Of a DNA stretch of 64,000 bases, positions 1-9,116 are shown one piece after another. The notes under the pieces were generated by a model that made no database searches, was not told the DNA's origin, and saw nothing but the letters and a program-made list of their open reading frames with translations. This DNA is from an uncultured Kiloniellaceae bacterium (GTDB taxonomy: Bacteria; Pseudomonadota; Alphaproteobacteria; Kiloniellales; Kiloniellaceae), in the NCBI GenBank assembly GCA_947493695.1, contig CANLSF010000006.1, positions 248,001 to 312,000 of the forward strand. The letters run 5' to 3'. Numbering within the stretch: position 1 is the stretch's first letter; the number at the start of each line of letters is the position of its first letter. Made by a program: the position numbers and the translations under genes.

Positions 1-237
1 GGCATCATCAATCAACGCCTTCAGATCCTCTTCGGGGATACAGTCACCGACGAAGGGGCGAACGATGTGGAAAGCCAGATCCGGGTAGCTCATTCCCGCG
101 AAGGACCGTATCTCCTTGGCGGAAAAACTCGGCCAGGTTTCAGGCAGATAAAGCCCGCCATCCCGCGCCAGACCGGCAAGCAGCACATCATCGAACTTCA
201 GGACCGGGGCGTTCCCCCGAGTGGAGCGGTACATCAT
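1..237 (-). CDS. thrC: threonine synthase, N-terminal part (cut by window edge)
   Basis: The frame stays open to the window edge and gives the first 79 residues of a protein starting MMYRSTRGNAPVLKFDDVLL, followed by a GLARDGGLYLPETW stretch. This is the characteristic N-terminus of PLP-dependent threonine synthase, which converts O-phosphohomoserine to threonine in the cytoplasm. The PLP lysine and the rest of the enzyme lie outside the window. Two adjacent ATG codons (235-237 and 232-234) could each start it. In many alphaproteobacteria thrC lies downstream of the ctaG-ctaE-surf1 genes on the same strand. Here the same order holds, but an M32 carboxypeptidase gene and a repeat-bearing spacer separate it from surf1. 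Confidence 0.85.
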   Translation of the reverse strand, partial: MMYRSTRGNAPVLKFDDVLLAGLARDGGLYLPETWPSFSAKEIRSFAGMSYPDLAFHIVRPFVGDCIPEEDLKALIDDA

Positions 238-246
238 CTGCGAATA

Positions 247-300
247 CTCTAGACCGGATCATGTTTAGTCGGAACCACTTCGTGGTTTCGCCGAAACATG
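247..300. repeat. dispersed palindromic repeat, family 1, copy a
   Basis: This is an imperfect palindrome in which CATGTTT at 260-266 pairs with AAACATG at 294-300, with an inner GAACCAC/GTGGTTTC stem around a TTCG loop. The outer end reads CTCTAGACCGGATC. The order of blocks (CTCTAG, GATCATGTTT, a CGGAAC-like block) recurs in reverse orientation at 26519-26569. Both copies lie between genes. It looks like the short stem-loop repeats scattered through alphaproteobacterial chromosomes. No transposase is associated. Confidence 0.55.
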
Positions 301-326
301 TGAATCCGATCTACCTCATATAGTAA

Positions 327-386
327 GAGCAGATTCACAAGCTCGACAGACCGCCTGTGGCGATTCTATCTAAACTTGATCTGCTC
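327..386. repeat. dispersed palindromic repeat, family 2 type
   Basis: A 60-base element bounded by the perfect 8-base inverted repeat GAGCAGAT (327-334) and ATCTGCTC (379-386). Inside are weaker complementary blocks, CGCCTGTGG and GGCGATTC. The inner block AAACTTGATC also occurs in the palindrome at 18724-18765, so the two may be related. There is no coding potential and no T-tract, so it is not an ordinary terminator. Confidence 0.45.
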
Positions 387-580
387 TAGAAAAAATAGAG
401 GATTAATTTAGACAGCACCTGGGCTCTCAGCAAGCCTCGCCGAAGCAGGTCCGGATTAAACCCACCCCCAGCCAAATTCACTCAATCCACCGGATCTGTT
501 TCAATCAACCGAATTAGCATGGACCCGCAGGATTTGGAGCCCCTCACAATCTGAAACATGGCCGATCGCGGCTTTACGCG

Positions 581-2074
581 TCAATTCAGATAACGGTTTG
601 CCAGATAGCCTTTATAGAGCTCCACATCGAGGGCTTTTCCCGTCGCCTGTTCAAGCAGCGCATCTGTACTGAGCAACGAGCCCTGGCCATGTACATTGGT
701 CCCCAGCCAGCTCATCAGGCGGCTGAAATCGCCCCTGGCTATATCCGCAGGGATTTCCGGCTCGGCTGTCTTTGCGGCGGCAAAGAGCTGCGCGGCCGCC
801 ATAGCGCCGAGCGTGTAGGTCGGGAAGTACCCCAGCGCGCCGTCGAACCAGTGGATATCCTGTAGGCAGCCTAAACTATCGTCAGGCGGTGTAATTCCAA
901 GCAACTCGTGAAGCCCGTCGTTCCAGGCTTCAGGAAGGTCCGCCAGCGGCAGTTCATCCTCGATAAGCGCCTTCTCCAGACGATAACGCAGAATCACATG
1001 AGCCGGGTAAGTTACCTCGTCCGCATCGACCCGGATAAAGTCCGGTTTCACCTGATTGTAAATTGCCAGCAGGTTTTCTTCCGACCAGGCAGGACCTGAT
1101 CCGCCGAAAGCCTCACGGGCGAGCGGCGCAGCAAAGGTCATAAACTCAGCGCTGCGACAGGCCTGCATCTCGATCAGAAGTGACTGACTCTCATGCACGG
1201 CCATCCCCCGTGCCTCGCCAACCGGCTGCAGCCGCCAGTCTTTCGGCAGACCGCGCTCGTAGAGCGCATGCCCGGTCTCATGAAGGACACCCATGAGCGA
1301 CTTCATGAAGTCGTCGCTGTCATAACGCGTCGTGATCCGGACATCATCCGGCACCCCGCCACAGAAAGGATGAAGACTGACATCCAGCCGCCCGTGTTCG
1401 AAATCGAACCCGACCGCCTGCATCATCTTGCGCGCCAGAGCCTCCTGTGCGTCCAGGGCAAAGGGTCCTTCAAGCGGGGTCGGGGCAGGCTTCTGAGCTT
1501 GCCAGTCGAGAACGTCAGACAGGAAATTCGGCAGAAATTCAGCGAGATCGTCAAAGATGTCATCGATCCTGTCAGACGACCCACCAGGCTCGTACTGATC
1601 CAGCAGCGCGTCATACGCAGAACAGTCGAACACTTCCGCTTTTGCAGCTGCCGCTTCGCGCGAAAGTTTCAACACTTCGCTCAGCGCAGGCAAAACAGCG
1701 GCAAAATCGCCTTTCGGCCGGGCGTCACGCCAGATCATCTCGCAGTTCTTGCCAGCCTTCATCATGGCTTCGACCAACTGGGAGTTCAGCGCTGTCGCAT
1801 GACGCCATCGCCTGCGCATTTCGCGAAGGTTTGCCTGTTTCCAGCTATCCTGCTGCAGGCTGCTGTCTTGCTCAGCCGCCTCAAAAAACGCCTTCATCTC
1901 CGGATCGACCAAAAGCTCGTGGCTCGTGACGCTCAAAACCGCCAATTGCTCTGTGCGCGCCTGCGCACCGCCCGACGGCATCATTGTCGACATATCCCAG
2001 TGCAGCATGCCCGCGGCCTCATTAAGCGCATGCAAACGACGAAAGCGGTTCTGCAGGGTATCGTAAGCGGTCAT
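581..2074 (-). CDS. M32 family metallocarboxypeptidase (Taq type)
   Basis: A 497-residue protein, the usual length for the M32 carboxypeptidase Taq family, which removes C-terminal residues from peptides in the cytoplasm using one metal ion. The metal motif HETGH lies at residues 265-269 (VLHETGHALYERGLP). A second conserved HESQS block follows about 30 residues later and supplies the third ligand. The N-terminal half is the expected helical lid, with the HWDMSTMMPSGG signature near residue 25. The ATG at 2074 directly precedes MTAYDTLQNRF. It sits between surf1 and thrC on the same strand. It has no obvious role in oxidase assembly, so it is probably an inserted housekeeping gene. Confidence 0.9.
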   Translation of the reverse strand: MTAYDTLQNRFRRLHALNEAAGMLHWDMSTMMPSGGAQARTEQLAVLSVTSHELLVDPEMKAFFEAAEQDSSLQQDSWKQANLREMRRRWRHATALNSQLVEAMMKAGKNCEMIWRDARPKGDFAAVLPALSEVLKLSREAAAAKAEVFDCSAYDALLDQYEPGGSSDRIDDIFDDLAEFLPNFLSDVLDWQAQKPAPTPLEGPFALDAQEALARKMMQAVGFDFEHGRLDVSLHPFCGGVPDDVRITTRYDSDDFMKSLMGVLHETGHALYERGLPKDWRLQPVGEARGMAVHESQSLLIEMQACRSAEFMTFAAPLAREAFGGSGPAWSEENLLAIYNQVKPDFIRVDADEVTYPAHVILRYRLEKALIEDELPLADLPEAWNDGLHELLGITPPDDSLGCLQDIHWFDGALGYFPTYTLGAMAAAQLFAAAKTAEPEIPADIARGDFSRLMSWLGTNVHGQGSLLSTDALLEQATGKALDVELYKGYLANRYLN

Positions 2075-2235
2075 TAGCTGTCTCTCGCTCCAGATGTAGT
2101 CGATTTCTCTTAATGGTTGGGTTTATAGCATCCAGAATCTGAACGATTTCCTTTAAAGCAGGGAAAAAAGCACACATCGGCCCGATTTTTTCATGCCTGG
2201 TGGCGGGGTGGACAGAACCTGGGGGTGAATCCCGG

Positions 2236-2979
2236 TTAGTCCTCTTCAGGCCTGTAATGGTAAACGAAATAGATCACGGCCAGGATCAGACCCAGTGCGT
2301 ACCAGGTTACGGCGTACTCGAAATGATCATTGCGCAGCTTCACCCTGGTTTGACCGCCGATTGGGAAGCCTCCGGGATTCGCTGCCGGGCCAGCGTCGAG
2401 ATACGCGGTCTGAATGACATTTTCCAAGCCGCTAGCCGCGGTCATGGCGTCGAAATCGACATAGAACCAGAAGTTTTTGACCGGGTCGTTGTCCGGACGG
2501 ATAAAGTCGTATCCCTTCCAACCGCCAAAGCGAACCAGTCCCTCAATGCCGAGTTCGCCCTCAATCTGCCCTTCGCTACGGGTCGCCGGGTCACGCTTCT
2601 CACTGGGGACCCACCCCCGATTGATCAATAGGACCCTGCCGTCCGTCAGTTCGAAAGGCGTGATGACCTGCTGTCCGACATTGCCGTTCAACGAGCGAGC
2701 CGCAAGATAGAGCTCTTTGTCGTGATGAAAACGACCGGTCACACCAACATTGAAGAATTCTTTGTTATCCGGCGCCGACAGCACGGAATCGAGCGCAATG
2801 GCCGGGGCCAAAGACCGCTCCTGCCGCAGCTCGACCTGTTCTCGTTTCCATTCCAGGCGCTGAACCTGCCAGGTTCCGAGCCCAAGCATGATGATCATCG
2901 CCGGGATGGTGGCCACTGTGGCCCAGAAGGTGGGCTTGAAACGGCGTTTGCCGCCGAGAGGTGTTTCAGGTGCTGACAT
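2236..2979 (-). CDS. SURF1 family cytochrome c oxidase assembly protein
   Basis: SURF1 proteins help insert heme a into oxidase subunit I in the inner membrane. The sequence has the family layout: an N-terminal membrane helix (about residues 20-36), a periplasmic domain with NGNVGQQVITPF and LINRGWVP blocks, and a C-terminal helix (YALGLILAVIYFVYHYR). I start it at the ATG at 2979 (MSAPETPLGG). This leaves a 7-base gap after the DUF983 stop, whereas the longer frame from 3015 would lie inside DUF983. The length of 247 residues is normal. It is the last oxidase-assembly gene of the cta operon. Confidence 0.9.
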   Translation of the reverse strand: MSAPETPLGGKRRFKPTFWATVATIPAMIIMLGLGTWQVQRLEWKREQVELRQERSLAPAIALDSVLSAPDNKEFFNVGVTGRFHHDKELYLAARSLNGNVGQQVITPFELTDGRVLLINRGWVPSEKRDPATRSEGQIEGELGIEGLVRFGGWKGYDFIRPDNDPVKNFWFYVDFDAMTAASGLENVIQTAYLDAGPAANPGGFPIGGQTRVKLRNDHFEYAVTWYALGLILAVIYFVYHYRPEED

Positions 2980-2986
2980 TTCTGTT

Positions 2987-3370
2987 TCAATCGTACTCAA
3001 CAGAGCCGGAGTCACTGGCTTTATGTTTGAACTGAAGGGCGATCATCAGGCCCTTTAGCGGTCGCAGCAGACCAACCGAGCCGCCCAGAATAACTGCGGG
3101 CCAGATAGCCATATGAACCCACATGGGAGGTTCTATTCTGGCTTCAAGCAGCAAGGCCAGAGGCACAACCAATGCGCCCAGGATAAAAATGATAAAGACG
3201 GCAGGGCCGTCGCCACTGTCCGCCTTCTCAAGATCCACTCCACAAACCGAGCAGGTTTTCGCGACACTCAGAAACCCGTCGAAGAGCTTGCCCTTACCGC
3301 ATCTGGGACAGCGGCAGGAGAGACCTGTGGCAACAGGCGAAGGAGAACCATAGTCTCTGTTTTCCGCCAT
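2987..3370 (-). CDS. DUF983 zinc-ribbon membrane protein
   Basis: A 127-residue protein with two CxxC pairs (CRCPRCGKG and CSVCGVDLEK), typical of the DUF983 family, followed by two membrane helices (FIIFILGALVVPLALLL and MAIWPAVILGGSVGLLR). DUF983 genes are commonly found between ctaE and surf1 in alphaproteobacteria. Their role is not settled, but this position suggests a part in oxidase biogenesis. I use the ATG at 3370 (MAENRDYG), preceded by GAGAGAG. The longer alternative begins at TTG 3394. Confidence 0.85.
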   Translation of the reverse strand: MAENRDYGSPSPVATGLSCRCPRCGKGKLFDGFLSVAKTCSVCGVDLEKADSGDGPAVFIIFILGALVVPLALLLEARIEPPMWVHMAIWPAVILGGSVGLLRPLKGLMIALQFKHKASDSGSVEYD

Positions 3371-3469
3371 GGACTCTCTCGGCAACCCCTCCAATTCCTG
3401 CAGAACGCCAGGGTCAGGGGCGTGGCGCGCAGCGCATCCAACGCCCCTATCTAACGGACGGGCCTGCTA

Positions 3470-4264
3470 TCAGCCGCCCCACCAATAGACCGCGACAAAG
3501 AGGAACAGCCAAACCACATCGACGAAGTGCCAGTACCAGGCTGCCGCCTCGAACCCAAAATGATGATCCGGCGTGAAGTGTCCCTTAACGGCACGTATCC
3601 AGCAGACGGCCAGGAAGATTGTCCCGATGATCACATGGAACCCATGGAACCCGGTCGCCATGTAGAAGGTCGAAGCATAGATGCCGTCGGTGAATCCGAA
3701 GGCCGCGTGGCTGTACTCATAAGCCTGCAATGCTGTGAAGAGCACGCCAAGGATGACCGTCAGACCCAGACCGAGCAACAGTCCCCGGCGCTCACCCTGC
3801 TGCAGCGCATGGTGCGCCCAGGTCACGGTGCAGCCCGACAACAGCAAGATCAGCGTGTTGAGGAACGGAAGGTCAAAAGCCTCAAAGGTCACGACACCTT
3901 CAGGCGGCCACTGAAAACCGGTGGCTTCCTTCGGGAATAGCGAAGCATCGAAGAAGGCCCAGAAGAAGGCCGCAAAGAACATCACTTCGGACGCGATGAA
4001 AAGGATCATCCCGTAACGCAGGCCGATCTGGACGATCGGCGTATGATGTCCCTGGAAGGTGGCTTCCTTCACCACCTGAGCCCACCAGCCATACATGGTC
4101 AGGATCACCAGACCGAAACCGATCGCGGTCACCCATGGTGTGATTTCATGCATCAGCAGAATCAGCCCGACAGCCAGTACGCCGGCAGAAAGCGAACCGA
4201 TTAACGGCCAGGGGCTTGGGTCAACCAAGTGGTAGGGATGTTGCGGTTCGTGGGCTGCGCTCAT
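3470..4264 (-). CDS. ctaE: cytochrome c oxidase subunit III
   Basis: This is the third core subunit of the aa3-type proton-pumping oxidase. At 264 residues it has seven hydrophobic segments and the conserved [12 protein letters not shown] and [17 protein letters not shown] blocks, ending in [19 protein letters not shown]. The H and E residues in these blocks match the subunit III family. It lies 83 bases downstream of ctaG, with a GAGG-containing ribosome binding site directly upstream of the ATG. The gap is long enough for a weak internal signal, but I see no clear promoter. Confidence 0.97.
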   Translation of the reverse strand: MSAAHEPQHPYHLVDPSPWPLIGSLSAGVLAVGLILLMHEITPWVTAIGFGLVILTMYGWWAQVVKEATFQGHHTPIVQIGLRYGMILFIASEVMFFAAFFWAFFDASLFPKEATGFQWPPEGVVTFEAFDLPFLNTLILLLSGCTVTWAHHALQQGERRGLLLGLGLTVILGVLFTALQAYEYSHAAFGFTDGIYASTFYMATGFHGFHVIIGTIFLAVCWIRAVKGHFTPDHHFGFEAAAWYWHFVDVVWLFLFVAVYWWGG

Positions 4265-4347
4265 GATCTTCCTCTTAGCACCTCTCGCCGTTCTCCAGAT
4301 ACAGTATCAGGATAAGGCGTTCGTTAAGCAAATTCGTTTCGGCTCAA

Positions 4348-4983
4348 CTAGTTTATCTCTGTCGCGGACTGTGATCCGCTCCCCAATCGATTTTCGGTCG
4401 TTTTATGCTCTTCTTCCGGATCGTCCATATCATCAAGATCGCGGAAAAAGGTGTAGGATAAGGTAATGGTGTTCACGTCATCCAGCTCGGGATCTTCCAG
4501 GATCGCCGGATCGACGAAGAAACTTACCGGCATATCAATCTCTTGACCGGGTTCCAGTCTCTGCTCGGTAAAACAGAAACAGGCGATCTTGCTGAAGTAC
4601 TGACCTGCCTTGAGCGGCGTCACATTAAAGGTCGCCGTACCGGTGACCGCTCTCTCGCTGATGTTCTGTGCCTGATAGAAAACGAGGCGGTTTTCACCGA
4701 CCTGGACCTTGACTTCGCGCTGCAAGGGCCCGAAGCGCCAGGGCAGCTTATCGTTCACGTCAGCATTGAAACGTACGGCGATCACCCGGTCGCTGACCTC
4801 TTGCGGCACGGTTTCGGCAACCTGAGTCGTGCCGCCAAATCCGGTAACCTGGCAAAACAGGCGATAGAGCGGAACCGTTGCAAAGGAAAGCCCGATCATC
4901 CCGATCACAACGCCGGCCAGCGTCAATCCGACCCGCGCGTTCTTGCGGTTCTTTTGCGAAGCATTCCCGTCGTTATCCGCCAT
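4348..4983 (-). CDS. ctaG: cytochrome c oxidase assembly protein CtaG/Cox11
   Basis: Cox11-type copper chaperone that delivers Cu to the CuB site of subunit I from the periplasmic face. One N-terminal membrane helix (about residues 17-38, ending VPLYRLFCQVTGFGG) is followed by a periplasmic beta domain. The copper-binding CFCF motif is present (KIACFCFTEQRL), as is the conserved MPVSFFVDP block. At 211 residues it has the usual length. Its ATG overlaps the end of the upstream 47-residue frame by 11 bases, which indicates translational coupling. Confidence 0.96.
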   Translation of the reverse strand: MADNDGNASQKNRKNARVGLTLAGVVIGMIGLSFATVPLYRLFCQVTGFGGTTQVAETVPQEVSDRVIAVRFNADVNDKLPWRFGPLQREVKVQVGENRLVFYQAQNISERAVTGTATFNVTPLKAGQYFSKIACFCFTEQRLEPGQEIDMPVSFFVDPAILEDPELDDVNTITLSYTFFRDLDDMDDPEEEHKTTENRLGSGSQSATEIN

Positions 4984-5116
4984 TATACATTCCCATGCGA
5001 ACGATTGAGACGAAGTAGACCAAAACGATAAAGGCTACGAGGGCAGCCAGAAGCGTCCAGTTTTTTACCCGCTGACGCCGATGCAGTTCGCTACGCTCTT
5101 TATTCTCGTCCGCCAT
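4973..5116 (-). CDS. small single-helix membrane protein between ctaB and ctaG (CoxF-like)
   Basis: A 47-residue frame begins MADENKERSELHRRQRVKNW and continues with a hydrophobic helix (TLLAALVAFIVLVYFVSIV), then RMGMYNGG and a TAA stop. It starts 2 bases after the ctaB stop and overlaps the ctaG start by 11 bases, so it is embedded in the oxidase operon with essentially no spare DNA. Alphaproteobacterial oxidase operons often carry a tiny gene here, variously called coxF or oxidase-assembly small protein. A charged N-terminus followed by one membrane span fits that. The function is not established from this sequence. Confidence 0.8.
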   Translation of the reverse strand: MADENKERSELHRRQRVKNWTLLAALVAFIVLVYFVSIVRMGMYNGG

Positions 5117-5118
5117 CG

Positions 5119-6078
5119 TCATCCTGCCGTCCCGGTCAGCCCAAGGAGGGAAAGAACGCCGGGCGTCCGGTCAAGCATCATAAGACCAAAGAGGGCAAAG
5201 AGATAGACGATGGAAAAACCGAACATCTGCTTCGCATAACGAACACCGTCGTCGCGCAGGACTTTCACCGCCAGAAAGATAAACCGCAGGCCCAACAGGG
5301 CAGCGGCTATACCGTAGAGCGGCCCCGCCGTACCCAGAAAACTTGGCAGGAGCGTGAGCGGGACAAGTGCCAGGGTATAAAGCAGCATCTGACGCTTGGT
5401 CGATTGCGTACCGGCAACCACCGGCAACATCGGTACACCGGCCTTAGCGTAATCACCTTCGCGGAACAGCGCGAGCGCCCAGAAATGCGGCGGCGTCCAC
5501 ATGAAGATAATGGCGAAAAGAACAACCGACTGCAGATCCACGGATCCGGTTACCGCCGCCCAACCGATCATGGGCGGGAAGGCGCCCGCTGCGCCACCGA
5601 TGACGATGTTATGCGGTGTGCTGCGCTTTAACCACATCGTGTAGATGAAGACGTAAAAGGCGTTTGCCGAGATCAGCAGAATTGCAGCCGTCCAGTTGAC
5701 CGCCAGTCCCATCAACATCGTGGAGAAGAGCGTCAGGGTTACCCCGAAGCTCAAAGCTTCTTCCGCCGAGACCCGCCCTTCGGGAAGGGGCCGGGACTTG
5801 GTCCGCTCCATAATCGCATCGATGTCGCGGTCGTACCACATGTTGATGGCCCCTGCCGCGCCCGCGCTGACCGCGATGCAGAGAACCGCGACCGCGGCAA
5901 GCAAGGGATGCAAATACCCCGGGGCCACAATCAATCCGGCAAAGCCCGAGAAAACCACGAGAGACATCACACGCGGCTTCAGCAGCGCGATGTAATCGCG
6001 GACACGGGCACCGTCCGGAAGCGCAACACCCGTTGTCTCGATTTTGATGTCCACCGACGTATCCGTCACAGCACTCAC
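5119..6078 (-). CDS. ctaB: protoheme IX farnesyltransferase (heme O synthase)
   Basis: UbiA-superfamily membrane prenyltransferase that adds a farnesyl group to heme b to make heme O, the precursor of heme A. At 319 residues it has about nine hydrophobic segments. The first Asp-rich motif is NMWYDRDIDAIMERTKSRPLP, which holds the DxxxD site. The second conserved block includes WTPPHFWALALF and GVPMLPVV, typical of CtaB/Cox10. The gene follows ctaD after a strong stem-loop and precedes the small CoxF-like gene by two bases. Confidence 0.96.
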   Translation of the reverse strand: MSAVTDTSVDIKIETTGVALPDGARVRDYIALLKPRVMSLVVFSGFAGLIVAPGYLHPLLAAVAVLCIAVSAGAAGAINMWYDRDIDAIMERTKSRPLPEGRVSAEEALSFGVTLTLFSTMLMGLAVNWTAAILLISANAFYVFIYTMWLKRSTPHNIVIGGAAGAFPPMIGWAAVTGSVDLQSVVLFAIIFMWTPPHFWALALFREGDYAKAGVPMLPVVAGTQSTKRQMLLYTLALVPLTLLPSFLGTAGPLYGIAAALLGLRFIFLAVKVLRDDGVRYAKQMFGFSIVYLFALFGLMMLDRTPGVLSLLGLTGTAG

Positions 6079-6095
6079 TAACCTGTTCTAAAACA

Positions 6096-6119
6096 CTGCC
6101 GGCCCAGAGGGGCCGGCAG
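6096..6119 (-). terminator. intercistronic stem-loop between ctaD and ctaB
   Basis: A perfect 10-base inverted repeat, CTGCCGGCCC (6096-6105) and GGGCCGGCAG (6110-6119), closes a 4-base loop. Read on the minus strand it is followed by TGTTTTAG, a short T-rich tail. It lies 15 bases after the ctaD stop and 17 bases before the ctaB start. It looks like a leaky terminator or a 3-prime stabilising hairpin that would give more ctaC-ctaD message than downstream assembly genes. That role is inferred. Confidence 0.65.
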
Positions 6120-6134
6120 AGATCGCTAACGAAC

Positions 6135-7754
<1,620 letters not shown>

Positions 7755-7786
7755 TCACCTCTCCTAGGGCTCGTCGCACGGCAGGC

Positions 7787-8707
7787 CTATTGGGCGCCGA
7801 GCTCATTGGTGTTCAGGTTCGTTGCAGCAGAAACGCCGCTCTCAGATCCGGTCTGCGCGATCCGCACGCTTGGCGCCGGGCCATCGACTTTTGCGAACTC
7901 TTCTTTCGCTGTCTCGACCCAGGCTGCGTACTCTTCCTTGGATACGATCGTGAACATGATCGGCATGTAGGAGTGTCGCGTACCGCAGATTTCAGAGCAC
8001 TGTCCGTAGAAAGTGCCGGTCCGGTCGAAATAGACGGCCGTCTCGTTAATCCGGCCAGGGACCGCATCGATCTTGCGCTGCTGCGTCGGCATCGCGAAGG
8101 CATGGAGCACATCGCCTGCCGTCACCAGAACCCGGATCTTGGTGTCTACAGGAAGAACGACCGCATTATCGGTCTGCAGCAGATAAGGTTGCCCTTCCTC
8201 AAGGTCTTCCTCTTCGACCATATAAGCATCAAAGGTGAAGTTGCCGTGATCCGGATACTCGTAAGACCAATACCACTGCTTGCCGATGGCCTTGATGGTC
8301 ATCTCGGCATCGTCGATCTTTTCCTGATTGTAGAGCAGACGGAATGACGGGATCGCGATCACCACCAGAATGATCACCGGAACCGCTGTCCAGATCACTT
8401 CGATCAGCGTGTTGTGGGTGGTCTTCGATGGCGTTGGATTCCGTTTTTCCGAGAAGCGGAACATGACGTAAAGCAGAAGGAACAAAACGAAGACGGTAAT
8501 GGCCGTGATGATGATCAGCAATTCATTGTGAAAGAGATCAATTTCGTTTGCGTTCGGCGAGGTCGGATTCTGAAATCCCAGGCCCCAATTTTTCAAGCCG
8601 TTTAAGCCGTCGGATTCTTCAGCTATTGCCCTCGAGACAATCGCGGTCATGTTCGCAAAAAAGGCGAAGACGCCGGCGACGAGAGCTCCACGCTTCAAAA
8701 ACGCCAT
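7787..8707 (-). CDS. ctaC: cytochrome c oxidase subunit II
   Basis: CuA-bearing subunit that accepts electrons from cytochrome c. An N-terminal export sequence (MAFLKRGALVAGVFAFFANM) is followed by two membrane helices and a cupredoxin domain. The CuA ligands are visible in YGQCSEICGTRHSYMPIMF. The aromatic electron-entry stretch is KQWYWSYEYPD. At 306 residues it is slightly long because of an Ala/Ser/Asn-rich C-terminal tail. It is the first gene of the operon, so the promoter and the RegR/PrrA-like palindrome in the 409-base region upstream should control the whole set. Confidence 0.97.
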   Translation of the reverse strand: MAFLKRGALVAGVFAFFANMTAIVSRAIAEESDGLNGLKNWGLGFQNPTSPNANEIDLFHNELLIIITAITVFVLFLLLYVMFRFSEKRNPTPSKTTHNTLIEVIWTAVPVIILVVIAIPSFRLLYNQEKIDDAEMTIKAIGKQWYWSYEYPDHGNFTFDAYMVEEEDLEEGQPYLLQTDNAVVLPVDTKIRVLVTAGDVLHAFAMPTQQRKIDAVPGRINETAVYFDRTGTFYGQCSEICGTRHSYMPIMFTIVSKEEYAAWVETAKEEFAKVDGPAPSVRIAQTGSESGVSAATNLNTNELGAQ

Positions 8708-9116
8708 GTAATTCTATCCTGTCTTGTGTCGGGTAACGTACCCATCATCGTTCCGGCAACCTGGACTCCGATTACCCGAGTCCCCACGCCGGTCCCCCTA
8801 GCTTGGTTGCGCGGCAAACTAGCGCAGCCTGTCCATTCCGACAAGCCTTCGAAAGGGGCTATTGTACCGGAAAGTCCGGTTTTTTCCCTGTCACCTCATA
8901 TAGTCGATTCATTAACGATTCGGCACTATGCGACGTAATGTCGCAAATGAGGATTGTGGTGAGATCCTCATATCGGCCAATGTATGGGTGTTATGGCCGT
9001 TTTAGCTGGCTTTCGGCAAACAGCGTAACTAGTTGTATAGTCTCTTTGCAGCGCTCTGATGTTGGCCTTTGGTATAGGGTTGCTGTTGCGGTCAGGTACG
9101 AAAATGGAGTTTCCCG
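8708..9116. other. divergent regulatory region between ctaC and tldD
   Basis: This is 409 bases without a gene, between the divergently transcribed oxidase operon and tldD. It holds the 17-base palindrome annotated at 8929-8945 and a small CCGGA/TCCGG hairpin followed by six T at 8868-8886. A GGAG ribosome binding site lies just before the tldD ATG. The tldD-proximal half is AT-rich and probably carries the tldD promoter, but no pair of boxes is convincing enough to call. Confidence 0.5.
8929..8945. promoter_or_regulatory. RegR/PrrA/RegA-like binding site upstream of the oxidase operon
   Basis: A perfect palindrome, TGCGAC-GTAAT-GTCGCA, with 6-base arms and a 5-base centre. It fits the published style of the RegR/PrrA/ActR redox response-regulator box (GNGRC followed by spacing and GNCGC) with, by my count, one mismatch to the RegR consensus. 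It lies 222 bases upstream of ctaC. This family controls oxidase genes in several alphaproteobacteria. Whether this organism has that regulator is not visible in the window. Confidence 0.5.

Larger units (their letters stand above)
238..580. other. intergenic region upstream of thrC with two palindromic repeats
   Basis: This 343-base gap between thrC and the M32 peptidase gene has no convincing open frame. It carries two imperfect palindromes (annotated separately at 247-300 and 327-386) and an AT-rich patch near 388-410 (AAAAAATAG, TTAATTTAG) that could hold a thrC promoter. I could not fix -35 and -10 boxes with confidence. Confidence 0.5.

Noticed and set aside
1193-2077. 294-codon plus-strand frame opposite the M32 peptidase
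   Set aside because: Antisense shadow of a gene with intact HETGH motif.
8868-8886. CCGGA/TCCGG hairpin with six T as a plus-strand terminator
   Set aside because: No plus-strand gene lies upstream and the stem is only 5 bases.
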